Shown: positions 18,481 through 27,265 of the stretch, one piece after another
Position numbering within the stretch: position 1 is the first letter of the stretch
How the letters are laid out: each line of letters opens with the position of its first letter
Assembly (NCBI GenBank): GCA_016710525.1
Contig: JADJVQ010000011.1
Span: 1-64,000, forward strand
Source: Burkholderiaceae bacterium
Lineage (GTDB): Bacteria > Pseudomonadota > Gammaproteobacteria > Burkholderiales > Burkholderiaceae_E
Direction of reading: 5' to 3'
Length of the DNA stretch: 64,000 nucleotides
The notes under the pieces: model-generated
Seen by the model: only the letters and a program-made list of their open reading frames with translations
Told to the model about the DNA's origin: nothing
The model's database searches: none
Translations under genes and position numbers: made by a program

Positions 18481-19128
18481 TTGTCCAAGGGCCGCATCTT
18501 CGACGACACGGTGCCCCTGCTGGCGGCGGCCGGTATCGCGGTCGACCCCGAGGCCACGCGCTCGCGCAAGCTGATCCTGCCCACCGGCGATCCGGGCCTG
18601 CGCCTGATCATCGTGCGGGCCAGCGATGTGCCGACCTATGTGCAGTACGGGGCTGCCGATCTCGGCGTGGCCGGCAAGGATGTGCTGCTCGAGCATGGCG
18701 GCGACGGCCTGTACCAGCCGATCGACCTGCGCATCGGGCTGTGCCGGCTGTGCGTGGCCGCGCGAGAAGATTTCGACTACGCCCAGGCTGTGCGGCGCGG
18801 CGCCCGCCTTCGGGTGGCGACCAAGTACGTCGACACGGCGCGCCAGCATTTCGCCGCCAAGGGCGTGCACGTCGACCTGATCAAGCTGTACGGCTCGATG
18901 GAACTCGCGCCGCTGGTCGGCCTGGCCGATGTGATCGTCGACGTGGTCAGCACCGGCAGCACGCTGCGCGCCAACCATCTGGTCGAGGTCGAGGAAATCA
19001 TGAACATATCGGCCCGGCTCGTGGTCAACCAGGCCTCGCTCAAGACCCGGGCAGCACGGCTCGAGCCCCTGCTGAGCCGGCTCGAACAGGCCGTTGCCGC
19101 GCAGGCGGCCAGCGCCGTTCCGTCCTGA
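18481..19128 (+). CDS. hisG: ATP phosphoribosyltransferase catalytic subunit HisG (short form)
   Basis: A 215-residue short-form HisG, the kind that needs HisZ as partner (no hisZ is here). The PRPP-site segment is VDVVSTGSTLRANHLVEVEEI, and KVHVD-like GVHVDLIKLYGSMELAPLVGLAD is typical. It performs the first step of histidine synthesis. TTG 18481 is the first usual start codon, but it cuts into the conserved first strand: the in-frame upstream codons read ITLA immediately before LSKGR. The true start is probably at or near 18469, where ATC stands in the position of an expected ATG, or CTG 18475. Confidence 0.88.
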   Translation: MSKGRIFDDTVPLLAAAGIAVDPEATRSRKLILPTGDPGLRLIIVRASDVPTYVQYGAADLGVAGKDVLLEHGGDGLYQPIDLRIGLCRLCVAAREDFDYAQAVRRGARLRVATKYVDTARQHFAAKGVHVDLIKLYGSMELAPLVGLADVIVDVVSTGSTLRANHLVEVEEIMNISARLVVNQASLKTRAARLEPLLSRLEQAVAAQAASAVPS

Positions 19129-19141
19129 CGCAGGCCGCCCC

Positions 19142-20440
19142 ATGATCCACCAGCTCGACACCCGCGCGGCGGACTTCGATGCCCGCCTGACTGCGCTGCT
19201 CGCTCACGATCCCGGCCAGGACGAGTCGATCGAACGCACGGTCGCCGACATCCTTCGTGCCGTGCGCCAGCGGGGCGACGAAGCGGTGCTGGAATACACC
19301 CGGCGCTTCGACCGGCTCGACGTGGGCGATGCGCGCGCGCTCGAACTCCCCGCGGCCGACCTGCAGGCCGCGCTCGCCGGGCTTCCTGCCGAGCAGCGCG
19401 AAGCCCTCGAGGCCGCGGCGCAGCGTGTGCGGGCTTATCACGAGCATCAGCGCGCGCAGTCGTGGTCGTACACCGAGGCTGACGGTACCCGCCTGGGCCA
19501 GAAGATCACCGGGCTGGACCGGGTCGGCCTGTATGTGCCGGGCGGCAAGGCCGCGTATCCGTCGTCGGTGCTGATGAACGCGCTGCCGGCCAAGGTGGCC
19601 GGAGTGGGCGAGCTGATCATGGTGGTGCCCACGCCCGATGGCGTGCGCAACGCGATGGTGCTGGCTGCCGCCTGCATCGCGGGCGTGGACCGGGTGTTCA
19701 CCATCGGCGGCGCGCAGGCGGTGGGCGCGCTGGCCTATGGCACTGCGACGGTGCCGGCGGTCGACAAGATCGTCGGACCGGGCAATGCGTGGGTGGCCGA
19801 GGCCAAGCGGCGGGTGTTCGGCACCGTGGGCATCGACATGATCGCCGGTCCCAGCGAAATCCTGGTCCTGTGCGATGGTCATGCCGATCCCGACTGGATC
19901 GCCATGGACCTGTTTTCGCAGGCCGAGCACGACGAACTCGCCCAGGCGATCCTGCTCAGCCCCGACGCGGACTTCCTCGCGCGGGTGCGCGAATCGATTG
20001 CCCGGCTGCTGCCCCAGATGCCCCGCCAGGCGGTGATCGCCCGGTCGCTGGCCGACCGTGGCGCGTTGATCCTGGTGCGCAGTCTCGATGAGGCCTGCGA
20101 ACTCGTCGACCGCATCGCGCCCGAGCATCTCGAGATCGCCACCCGCGACCCGCAGCACTGGGCCGAGCGCATCCGCCATGCCGGTGCGATGTTCCTCGGG
20201 CCGTATTCGTCCGAATCGCTGGGCGACTACTGCGCGGGCCCGAACCACGTGCTGCCCACGATGCGCACCGCCCGATTCTCCTCGCCGCTGGGTGTCTACG
20301 ATTTCCAGAAGCGCACGAGCATCATCGAAGTGTCGGCCGCCGGCGCCCAGACACTGGGCCGGATCGCCTCGGTGCTTGCGCACAGCGAAGGCTTTCAGGC
20401 GCATGCCCGAAGCGCCGAATTCCGGCTCGACCCGCCATGA
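19142..20440 (+). CDS. hisD: Histidinol dehydrogenase
   Basis: 432 residues. Landmarks are GLYVPGGKAAYPSSVLMN, AGVDRVFTIGGAQAVGALAYG, the zinc/active-site region LFSQAEHDE, and GPNHVLPT. It oxidises histidinol to histidine in two NAD-dependent steps. ATG 19142 lies 13 bp after the hisG stop and gives the normal N-terminus MIHQLDT; the frame is open further upstream. Confidence 0.95.
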   Translation: MIHQLDTRAADFDARLTALLAHDPGQDESIERTVADILRAVRQRGDEAVLEYTRRFDRLDVGDARALELPAADLQAALAGLPAEQREALEAAAQRVRAYHEHQRAQSWSYTEADGTRLGQKITGLDRVGLYVPGGKAAYPSSVLMNALPAKVAGVGELIMVVPTPDGVRNAMVLAAACIAGVDRVFTIGGAQAVGALAYGTATVPAVDKIVGPGNAWVAEAKRRVFGTVGIDMIAGPSEILVLCDGHADPDWIAMDLFSQAEHDELAQAILLSPDADFLARVRESIARLLPQMPRQAVIARSLADRGALILVRSLDEACELVDRIAPEHLEIATRDPQHWAERIRHAGAMFLGPYSSESLGDYCAGPNHVLPTMRTARFSSPLGVYDFQKRTSIIEVSAAGAQTLGRIASVLAHSEGFQAHARSAEFRLDPP

Positions 20441-20453
20441 TCCGCAGCGTCGC

Positions 20454-21575
20454 ATGATGCGGGGCGAGCCGCCCCCCGCGCACCTGCCGGGGCCGTCCCC
20501 CGAACTGCTGGCCTCGGTCGTGCGCCCGGAGATCGCGGCGATGACCGCGTACGCCGTGCCGTCGGCACAGGGGCTGATCAAGCTCGACGCGATGGAGAAC
20601 CCCTACAGCCTGCCCGAGCATCTTCGCGCCGAGCTGGCGCGCCGGCTGGCGGCGGTGGCGCTGAATCGGTACCCGGCACCCGCATACCAGGCGCTGAAAT
20701 CCGCCATCGCCCAGCGTCTCGAAGTGCCGGCGGGCGCCGCGCTGGTGCTGGGCAACGGTTCCGATGAACTGATCACCTTGCTGTCGGTGCTGACGGCCCG
20801 GCCGGGTGCCTGTGTGCTCTGCGCGTGGCCCTCGTTCGTGATGTACGACCTGTCGGCGCGGCTGGCGGGCAGCCGCTTCGTCGGTGTCGACCTGCGCGAA
20901 GACTTCACGCTCGATGTGCCGGCGATGCTGGCCGCCATTGCCCGCGAAAAGCCCGCCCTGATCTGGATTGCCTACCCCAACAACCCGACCGGCAACTGTT
21001 TCGACGATGCGGCGATCGAAGCCATCCTGCGTGCCGCGCCCGGGCTGGTGGTGATCGACGAGGCGTATCAGCCGTTCGCCCAGGTCAGCTGGATGCCACG
21101 GCTCGCCGAGTTCGCCAACCTGCTGGTGCTGCGCACCGTGTCCAAGCTCGGGCTGGCGGGCCTGCGGCTGGGCTATCTGGCCGGCGCCCCGGACTGGATC
21201 GAGCAGATCGAGAAGGTCCGCCCGCCGTACAACATCAATGGACTGACCGAAGTGGCGGCGCTGTTCGCGCTGGACCATCTGCCGGTGCTGCTGGACCAGG
21301 CGGCGCGGTTGCGTGCCGATCGGCGTTCGTTGTCCGGCGAACTGGCCCGACTGCCCGGTGTTCGGCCGTTCCCGTCGCAGGCCAACTTCGTGCTGGCCCG
21401 ACTGCCCGACGGGCCAGCCGCGGCACGGGCGCTGCACGAACACGGCGTGCTGGTCAAAGACGTGGGTAAAATGCATCCTGTCCTTCACAACTGCCTGCGC
21501 TTCACGGTCGGCACCCCCGAAGAAAACGCCGCTCTGATGGCGGCCCTCGCCATCGTCCTCCACGCCCCGTCATGA
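20454..21575 (+). CDS. hisC: Histidinol-phosphate aminotransferase
   Basis: A 373-residue class I/II aminotransferase. It contains LDAMENPYSLP, LGNGSDELI, IAYPNNPTGN, VIDEAYQPFA, and the PLP-lysine region SKLGLAGLRLGY. It transaminates imidazole-acetol phosphate. ATG 20454 (or the adjacent ATG 20457) follows hisD by 13 bp. The stop overlaps the hisB start by 4 nt (ATGA). Confidence 0.94.
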   Translation: MMRGEPPPAHLPGPSPELLASVVRPEIAAMTAYAVPSAQGLIKLDAMENPYSLPEHLRAELARRLAAVALNRYPAPAYQALKSAIAQRLEVPAGAALVLGNGSDELITLLSVLTARPGACVLCAWPSFVMYDLSARLAGSRFVGVDLREDFTLDVPAMLAAIAREKPALIWIAYPNNPTGNCFDDAAIEAILRAAPGLVVIDEAYQPFAQVSWMPRLAEFANLLVLRTVSKLGLAGLRLGYLAGAPDWIEQIEKVRPPYNINGLTEVAALFALDHLPVLLDQAARLRADRRSLSGELARLPGVRPFPSQANFVLARLPDGPAAARALHEHGVLVKDVGKMHPVLHNCLRFTVGTPEENAALMAALAIVLHAPS

Positions 21576-22165
21576 GTTCACGCAGCGCCGAAGTTGTCCG
21601 CAACACCGCCGAAACCCAGGTGCGCGTGCGCATCGACCTGGACGGCACCGGCCGCCAGACGCTGGCCAGCGGCGTGCCGTTCCTCGACCACATGCTGGAC
21701 CAGATCGCGCGGCATGGCCTGGTCGACCTGGAGGTCAGCGCCAAGGGCGACCTGCACATCGACGGCCACCACACCGTCGAGGACATCGGCATCACGCTGG
21801 GCATGGCCGTCGCCCGGGCTCTGGCCGACAAGACCGGCATCCGCCGCTACGGCCACGCCTATGTCCCGCTGGACGAAGCGCTGTCGCGCGTGGTCATCGA
21901 TTTCTCCGGGCGTCCGGGGCTGGTGTGGCATGTGCCGTTTACCCGCTCGATGATCGGCGGTTTCGACGTCGATCTGGCCCACGAGTTCTTTCAGGGCTTC
22001 GTCAACCACGCCCAGGTCACGCTGCATGTCGACAACCTGCGTGGCGACAACGCCCATCATCAGTGCGAAACCGTGTTCAAGGCCTTTGCACGGGCCCTTC
22101 GCATGGCCCTCGAACCCGATCCCCGGATGGCCGGCCGGCTGCCCTCGACCAAAGAGGCCTTGTAG
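21572..22165 (+). CDS. hisB: Imidazoleglycerol-phosphate dehydratase
   Basis: A 197-residue monofunctional IGPD with the paired metal-binding histidine motifs DGHHTVEDIGI and HHQCETVFK and the segment FLDHMLDQIARHGL. No HAD histidinol phosphatase domain is fused, as usual outside enterobacteria. The histidinol-phosphate phosphatase of this pathway is not in the window. Confidence 0.95.
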   Translation: MSSRSAEVVRNTAETQVRVRIDLDGTGRQTLASGVPFLDHMLDQIARHGLVDLEVSAKGDLHIDGHHTVEDIGITLGMAVARALADKTGIRRYGHAYVPLDEALSRVVIDFSGRPGLVWHVPFTRSMIGGFDVDLAHEFFQGFVNHAQVTLHVDNLRGDNAHHQCETVFKAFARALRMALEPDPRMAGRLPSTKEAL

Positions 22166-22230
22166 GTGCCCGCCAGCCGTTGCCGGTTCGCCCGCTGTCG
22201 CGCCCCCACGCTCATCGTCCTGACTTTCCC

Positions 22231-22869
22231 GTGACCACGATCGCCGTCGTCGACTATGGAATGGGCAACCTGCGCTCGGTTGCCAAGGCACTCGAACACG
22301 TCGCCCCGAAGGCGCGCGTGATCATCTCGACCAATGCCGCCGACATCGACGGCGCCGATCGGGTGGTCTTTCCGGGTCAGGGCGCCATGCCCGATTGCAT
22401 GCGTTTTCTCGATGCCTCGGGCCAGCGCGACGCGGTGCTGCGCGCGGCACGCAGCAAGCCGCTGTTTGGCGTGTGCATCGGCGAACAGATGCTGTTCGAG
22501 CGCAGCGCCGAAGGCGACACGCCGGGCCTGGGCGTGCTGCCCGGCGAAGTCGTGCGCTTCGCACCCGAGGCCATGCGGCTGCCCGATGGCGCGCGCCTGA
22601 AGGTGCCGCACATGGGCTGGAATCGGGTCCACCAGGGCGCGCCGCACGCCTTGTGGGCGGGCGTGCCGCAGGATGCGTATTTCTATTTCGTCCACAGCTA
22701 CTACGTGGTGCCTCGCGATCCCAGTCTCAGCGCGGGCCTCACCGATTACGGCATTACCTTTACCTGCGCTGTCGCGCGGGATAATATTTTCGCCACCCAG
22801 TTCCATCCCGAAAAGAGCGCTGCCAACGGGCTGCGTCTTTACCAGAATTTCGTGAGCTGGAATCCCTAG
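22231..22869 (+). CDS. hisH: Imidazole glycerol phosphate synthase subunit HisH
   Basis: A 212-residue class I glutamine amidotransferase. The nucleophile cysteine is in FGVCIGEQMLFE and the catalytic His-Glu pair in TQFHPEKS. It supplies ammonia to HisF. The start is GTG 22231 (VTTIAVVDYGMGNLRS), after a 65-bp gap from hisB in which nothing else is seen. Confidence 0.95.
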   Translation: MTTIAVVDYGMGNLRSVAKALEHVAPKARVIISTNAADIDGADRVVFPGQGAMPDCMRFLDASGQRDAVLRAARSKPLFGVCIGEQMLFERSAEGDTPGLGVLPGEVVRFAPEAMRLPDGARLKVPHMGWNRVHQGAPHALWAGVPQDAYFYFVHSYYVVPRDPSLSAGLTDYGITFTCAVARDNIFATQFHPEKSAANGLRLYQNFVSWNP

Positions 22870-22906
22870 GCGCCCCGTCGCCTCGCCGACCTCACCACAG
22901 ACCACC

Positions 22907-23653
22907 ATGCTGCTGATCCCCGCGATCGACCTCAAGGACGGCCGTTGTGTTCGCCTGCGTCAGGGCGACATGAACGACGAAACCATTTTTTCCGAAGACC
23001 CCGCGGCGGTTGCCCGGCACTGGCTCGAGCTGGGCGCCAGGCGGCTGCACCTGGTCGACCTGAACGGCGCGGTTGCGGGCAAGCCTCGCAACCAGGCGGC
23101 CGTGAAAGCGATCGTGCAGGCCGTGGGCGACCGTATCCCGGTGCAGCTGGGCGGAGGCATTCGCGATCTCGACACCATCGAGCGTTATCTCGATGGCGGG
23201 ATCAGTTACGTGATCATCGGCACGGCCGCGGTCAAGAACCCGGGCTTCCTCCAGGATGCCTGCACCGCCTTTCCAGGCCAGATCATGGTCGGCCTGGACG
23301 CCAAGGACGGCAAGGTGGCCACCGATGGCTGGAGCAAGCTCACCGGTCACGATGTGCTCGATCTCGCCCGCAAGTTCGAGAGCTACGGCGTCGAAGCCGT
23401 GGTTTACACCGACATCGGCCGTGACGGCATGCTCTCGGGTGTGAATATCGAGGCGACGGTGCGGCTGGCCCGCGAACTGCGGGTGCCGGTGTTCGCCTCG
23501 GGCGGCGTGGCCGGAATCGAAGACGTCGATCTGTTGTGCGCGGTCGAACAGGAAGGCATCGAGGGGGCCATTCTCGGGCGTGCCCTGTACGAGGGCAAAC
23601 TCGATTTCCGGGCCGCTCAGGCCCGTGCCGACGAACTCAACGGCGAGACCTGA
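22907..23653 (+). CDS. hisA: ProFAR isomerase HisA
   Basis: A 248-residue TIM barrel. It carries LLIPAIDLKDGRCVRLRQGD with the catalytic Asp at residue 8, VQLGGGIRDLDTIERYLDGG, and the second Asp in VYTDIGRDGMLSG. It isomerises ProFAR to PRFAR. Its stop abuts the GTG start of hisF without a gap. Confidence 0.95.
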   Translation: MLLIPAIDLKDGRCVRLRQGDMNDETIFSEDPAAVARHWLELGARRLHLVDLNGAVAGKPRNQAAVKAIVQAVGDRIPVQLGGGIRDLDTIERYLDGGISYVIIGTAAVKNPGFLQDACTAFPGQIMVGLDAKDGKVATDGWSKLTGHDVLDLARKFESYGVEAVVYTDIGRDGMLSGVNIEATVRLARELRVPVFASGGVAGIEDVDLLCAVEQEGIEGAILGRALYEGKLDFRAAQARADELNGET

Positions 23654-24415
23654 GTGCTGACCAAGCGGATCATTCCCTGCCTTGACGTCACTGCCGGGCG
23701 GGTCGTCAAGGGCGTCAACTTCCAGGAGCTGCGCGATGCCGGCGACCCGGTCGAAATCGCGCGCCGCTACGATGAGCAGGGCGCCGACGAACTGACCTTC
23801 CTCGACATCACCGCCTCTTCGGACGAGCGCGACATCATCCTGCACGTCATCGAATCGGTCGCCGAGCAGGTGTTCATTCCGCTCACGGTGGGGGGTGGCG
23901 TGCGCGCCGTCGACGATGTGCGCCGCCTGCTCAACGCCGGTGCCGACAAGATTTCCATGAATACCGCCGCCGTCCAGTCGCCGCAACTGGTGGCCGACGC
24001 GTCGGCGCGCTACGGGGCGCAATGCATCGTGGTCGCCATCGATGCCAAGGCGGTGGCCCCCGGGCGCTGGGAAGTCTTCACCCATGGCGGGCGCCGTCCG
24101 ACCGGCCGTGACGTCATCGAATGGGCCAGCGAGGTCGAGCGGCTGGGCGCCGGCGAGATCCTGCTGACCAGCATGGATCGTGACGGCACACGACAGGGCT
24201 TCGATCTGGCGCTGACCCGTGCGGTCTCGGACGCGGTGTCGATCCCGGTCATCGCCTCCGGCGGTGTCGGCAACCTGCAGCACCTCGCCGAAGGCGTGAC
24301 CCAAGGCCGCGCCGACGCGGTGCTGGCCGCCAGCATCTTTCACTTCGGCGAGCACACGGTCCGCGAAGCCAAGTTGCTGATGGCGGCGCAAGGCATCCCG
24401 GTGCGGCTCGACTGA
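23654..24415 (+). CDS. hisF: Imidazole glycerol phosphate synthase subunit HisF
   Basis: A 253-residue TIM barrel starting at GTG directly after hisA. It has IPCLDVTAGRVVKGVNF (catalytic Asp 11) and LTSMDRDGTRQGFD (second catalytic Asp). It forms the cyclase half of the HisHF complex and produces imidazole glycerol phosphate and AICAR. Confidence 0.96.
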   Translation: MLTKRIIPCLDVTAGRVVKGVNFQELRDAGDPVEIARRYDEQGADELTFLDITASSDERDIILHVIESVAEQVFIPLTVGGGVRAVDDVRRLLNAGADKISMNTAAVQSPQLVADASARYGAQCIVVAIDAKAVAPGRWEVFTHGGRRPTGRDVIEWASEVERLGAGEILLTSMDRDGTRQGFDLALTRAVSDAVSIPVIASGGVGNLQHLAEGVTQGRADAVLAASIFHFGEHTVREAKLLMAAQGIPVRLD

Positions 24416-24422
24416 CCCGATC

Positions 24423-24854
24423 ATGAACTCGCAAATCCCGCCTGGTGCGCTCCCCGAGGCAGGCCTGCTGCGCGGCGACTGGCTCGACGCCATCCAATGG
24501 AATGCCGACGGCCTGATCCCTGCCATCGCGCAGGACGCCGTCAGCCAGCGCATCCTGATGGTGGCCTGGATGAACCGCGAGTCGCTCCAGGAAACCGCGG
24601 TAACCGGGCGTGCCGTCTATTTCTCGAGGTCGCGCCAGCGGCTGTGGCGCAAGGGGGAAGAGAGCGGCAATGTGCAGCGCGTGCGCGAACTGCGGCTGGA
24701 TTGCGATGCCGATGTCGTGCTGCTCAAGGTCGAGCAAGGCGGGGGCGTCGCCTGCCACACCGGCCGCGAATCCTGCTTCTTCCAGGTGCTTCGCGACGGA
24801 CGCTGGGAAACCACCGACCCGGTCGTTCGCGATCCGTCGGACATGTACAAATGA
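24423..24854 (+). CDS. hisI: Phosphoribosyl-AMP cyclohydrolase
   Basis: A 143-residue single-domain HisI with the metal-binding residues in LDCDADVVL and CHTGRESCFF. It opens the purine ring of PR-AMP. HisE is separate, as usual in Burkholderiales; the hisI stop overlaps the hisE ATG by 4 nt. Confidence 0.95.
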   Translation: MNSQIPPGALPEAGLLRGDWLDAIQWNADGLIPAIAQDAVSQRILMVAWMNRESLQETAVTGRAVYFSRSRQRLWRKGEESGNVQRVRELRLDCDADVVLLKVEQGGGVACHTGRESCFFQVLRDGRWETTDPVVRDPSDMYK

Positions 24855-25201
24855 ACCCGACCGATGTGCTGGCCCGGCTGGCCGATGTGATCGAGTCGCG
24901 CCGCGGGGCCGATCCGCAAAGCTCGTATGTGGCCCGGCTGCTCGCCAAGGCGCCCGATTCCATCCTGAAGAAGATTGGCGAAGAGGCCACCGAAACCGTC
25001 ATGGCCGCCAAGGATGCCGATCCGGCGAAGGTGATCTACGAAACCGCCGATCTGTGGTTCCACACGCTGGTGATGCTGGCGCACTTCGGTCTGCGGCCCG
25101 AAGACGTCATCGCTGAACTGGCCCGCCGCGAAGGCCTGTCCGGCCTCCAGGAAAAGGCTTCCCGCGGCCAGACCCAAACACCGCCGAGCGTCGATCCATG
25201 A
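24851..25201 (+). CDS. hisE: Phosphoribosyl-ATP pyrophosphatase
   Basis: A 116-residue MazG-like all-alpha protein. It contains YVARLLAKAPDSILKKIGEEATETVMAAK and the metal-binding acidic motif YETADLWFHTLVML. It converts PR-ATP to PR-AMP. Overlaps of 4 nt with hisI and with the following HIT gene indicate one transcript. Confidence 0.95.
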   Translation: MNPTDVLARLADVIESRRGADPQSSYVARLLAKAPDSILKKIGEEATETVMAAKDADPAKVIYETADLWFHTLVMLAHFGLRPEDVIAELARREGLSGLQEKASRGQTQTPPSVDP

Positions 25202-25569
25202 GTCAACCCGAACATAAGTCCGACTGCCTGTTCTGCCGGATCGCCCGTGGCGAGATCCCGTCGCGCAAGGTCTACGAGGACGACGAGATCCTGGCGTTTC
25301 ACGATATCCATCCGAGCGCCCCGGTGCACTTCCTGGTCATCCCCAAGATCCATCTCGACAACCTATACGATGGCGATCTGCGCCACCAGCAGCTGCTCGG
25401 CCGCATGCTGGGCGTCACCGGGCAGCTGGCCGCCGGGCAGGGCGCGACCGACGGCTTTCGGGTCGTGATCAACAACGGCAGAGTCGGGCGGCAGGAGGTG
25501 TATCATCTTCACATCCACGTGCTTGGGGGCCCGCAACCGCTTGGTTCGGGCATGAACCGGCAACAATGA
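25198..25569 (+). CDS. HIT family nucleotide-binding protein
   Basis: 123 residues: a HIT hydrolase with CLFCRIARGEIP at the N-terminus (a zinc-type Cys pair) and the histidine triad HLHIHVLGG. Hint-branch proteins hydrolyse AMP-lysine or AMP-amino phosphoramidates. It sits between hisE and tatA, a conserved neighbourhood with no known functional link to either. Confidence 0.92.
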   Translation: MSQPEHKSDCLFCRIARGEIPSRKVYEDDEILAFHDIHPSAPVHFLVIPKIHLDNLYDGDLRHQQLLGRMLGVTGQLAAGQGATDGFRVVINNGRVGRQEVYHLHIHVLGGPQPLGSGMNRQQ

Positions 25570-25630
25570 GGCATCACCCACGGGGCCCTCGCAATAGGCG
25601 ATCCCCGTTTGCACGTCACAGGAGTCACCC

Positions 25631-25837
25631 ATGGGAAGCTTGAGCATCTGGCACTGGCTGATTGTGCTGGTCATCATCATGCTGGTATTCGGCACGAAGA
25701 AACTGCGCAATATCGGCTCGGACCTCGGCGGCGCAGTCCGCGGATTCAAGGAAGGCGTCAAGGAAGGCACCGAAAAAGCTGCCTCCGACAGCGCCTCCGC
25801 CAAGACCATCGACGTCGACGCGAAGCAGAAGAGCTGA
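25631..25837 (+). CDS. tatA: Sec-independent translocase subunit TatA
   Basis: A 68-residue protein with one N-terminal membrane helix (IWHWLIVLVIIMLVFG) and the conserved FGTKKLRNIGSDLGGAVRGFKEG amphipathic helix. It forms the pore of the twin-arginine translocase. A good ribosome site (AGGAG) lies 7 bp before the ATG. The Rieske protein encoded at 30259 is a likely substrate. Confidence 0.95.
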   Translation: MGSLSIWHWLIVLVIIMLVFGTKKLRNIGSDLGGAVRGFKEGVKEGTEKAASDSASAKTIDVDAKQKS

Positions 25838-25867
25838 GCGCCCACTTCGCCCGATACCCGCGTGGCA

Positions 25868-25887
25868 GGCGGCCGTCATCGGCCGCC
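25868..25887 (+). terminator. Perfect hairpin between tatA and tatB (possible attenuator)
   Basis: An 8-bp perfect stem (GGCGGCCG with CGGCCGCC) closes a TCAT tetraloop 30 bp after the tatA stop, followed by CTTTG. The U-tract is weak, so partial termination or mRNA protection is more likely than full termination. Confidence 0.45.
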
Positions 25888-25976
25888 CTTTGTGCGTCGG
25901 ACCCGTTTGACCGGTCCGGCTGCTGACCCAAGTCCCGCGTCGTCGCGTTTTCGGATCTCACCCCTCTCAGTCCTCC

Positions 25977-26396
25977 ATGTTCGACATCGGCTTCTCCGAG
26001 ATGGTGATCATCGCCGTCGTGGCGCTCGTGGTGCTCGGCCCCGAGCGCCTGCCCCGCGTCGCGCGCCAGGCTGGCCAATGGATGGGCAAGCTGCAGCGCT
26101 ACGTCAGCGACGTCAAGTCCGACATCAATCGCCAGATGGACCTCGATGAGCTGCGCAAGCTGCAAAGCGACGTCACGACGGCCGCCAAGAGCCTCGAAGG
26201 GTCGATGCAGTCGGTGGTGTCCGATGCGCAGGCCAGTCTGGACGGGCTGTCGAACGCCGCCAGCGGCATCTCGGACGAACCGCGAACCGACTGGGACAAG
26301 ATCTACGCCAACCGGCGAGCCCGCGACCGCATCAAAGACCGGCGCGTCGAACGCGCCCGCCAGCTCGGGCACAAAGTGCCCAAGCCCCGGCGCTGA
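25977..26396 (+). CDS. tatB: Sec-independent translocase subunit TatB
   Basis: A 139-residue protein with an N-terminal helix (EMVIIAVVALVVLGPERLPRVARQAG) containing the conserved Glu and GPERLP of TatB, then a charged amphipathic and coiled region. It forms the substrate-receptor complex with TatC. It is 139 bp downstream of tatA with a hairpin between them, an unusually long gap for this pair. Confidence 0.94.
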   Translation: MFDIGFSEMVIIAVVALVVLGPERLPRVARQAGQWMGKLQRYVSDVKSDINRQMDLDELRKLQSDVTTAAKSLEGSMQSVVSDAQASLDGLSNAASGISDEPRTDWDKIYANRRARDRIKDRRVERARQLGHKVPKPRR

Positions 26397-26449
26397 CGGA
26401 TCGGTTCTCCTTGCGTCTGCCCCGCCTCCGGCCTGAAAAACCCGACTCC

Positions 26450-27253
26450 ATGAGCCAGGAAGAAAGTTTCGTTTCGCACCTGGTCGAGCTGCGCGACCGG
26501 CTGATCAAGTCACTGCTGGTGGTGCTGGTGCTGTTCGGCATCTGCTTCTATTTCAGCGGCGAGATCATGAAGGTGCTCTCTCAGCCCCTGTACGAATCGC
26601 TTCCGGCAGGTACCCGCCCGATCTTCACCGATCAGGCCGGCGCATTCTTCACCCTCACCAAGGTCGCGTTCCTCACCGCGCTGCTGATCTCCCTGCCCTG
26701 GATCCTCTACCAGGCCTGGGCCTTCGTGGCTCCCGGCCTTTACGACCACGAGAAGAAGTTCGCCCTGCCGCTGATCGTCTCCAGCGTGTTCTTCCTGGTG
26801 GTGGGCATCAGCTTCGCGTATTTTTTCGTGCTGCCGGCGGCCTACAAGTTTTTCTATGCGTTTGCGTCGTCCACCGGGGCCGATGTGATGCAGGACCTCC
26901 AGAAATACTGGGACTTCACGCTGGCGATCTTTTTCGGGTTCGGTCTGACCTTCGAAGTGCCGGTGGTCGAGATGCTTCTGGTGAAGCTGGGCATGGTCAG
27001 CACGCAGCAGCTGCGCGAGGCGCGCCGCTATGTGGTGGTGGGCGCGTTCGTGATTGCCGCAGTGCTCACGCCGCCCGATGTGCTGTCGCAGTTCATGCTG
27101 GCTGTTCCGCTGTGCCTGCTCTACGAACTGGGCATTTTCATGGCCGGATTCATCAAGGCCCACAGCAAGGCGCCTGAGGATCCGGACGAGACGGCGGCGG
27201 CCGAAGCCGCGCCCGGGTCGGGGTCGGCGGGTACGCCGGGCAGCGGCAGCTGA
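26450..27253 (+). CDS. tatC: Sec-independent translocase subunit TatC
   Basis: A 267-residue protein with six membrane segments and the conserved N-terminus SFVSHLVELRDRLIKS, plus LPWILYQAWAFVAPGLYDHEK. It recognises twin-arginine signal peptides. ATG 26450 gives the standard start; the frame opens at TTG 26411. A Gly/Ala/Glu-rich tail of about 25 residues follows the last helix. It ends 12 bp from the convergent Deg-type protease gene. Confidence 0.95.
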   Translation: MSQEESFVSHLVELRDRLIKSLLVVLVLFGICFYFSGEIMKVLSQPLYESLPAGTRPIFTDQAGAFFTLTKVAFLTALLISLPWILYQAWAFVAPGLYDHEKKFALPLIVSSVFFLVVGISFAYFFVLPAAYKFFYAFASSTGADVMQDLQKYWDFTLAIFFGFGLTFEVPVVEMLLVKLGMVSTQQLREARRYVVVGAFVIAAVLTPPDVLSQFMLAVPLCLLYELGIFMAGFIKAHSKAPEDPDETAAAEAAPGSGSAGTPGSGS

Positions 27254-27265
27254 TCCGTCAGTGCC

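Noticed and set aside
25588..25612. ACGGGG...CCCCGT stem between the HIT gene and tatA as a terminator
   Set aside because: The stem is only 6 bp with a long loop and lacks a U-tract.
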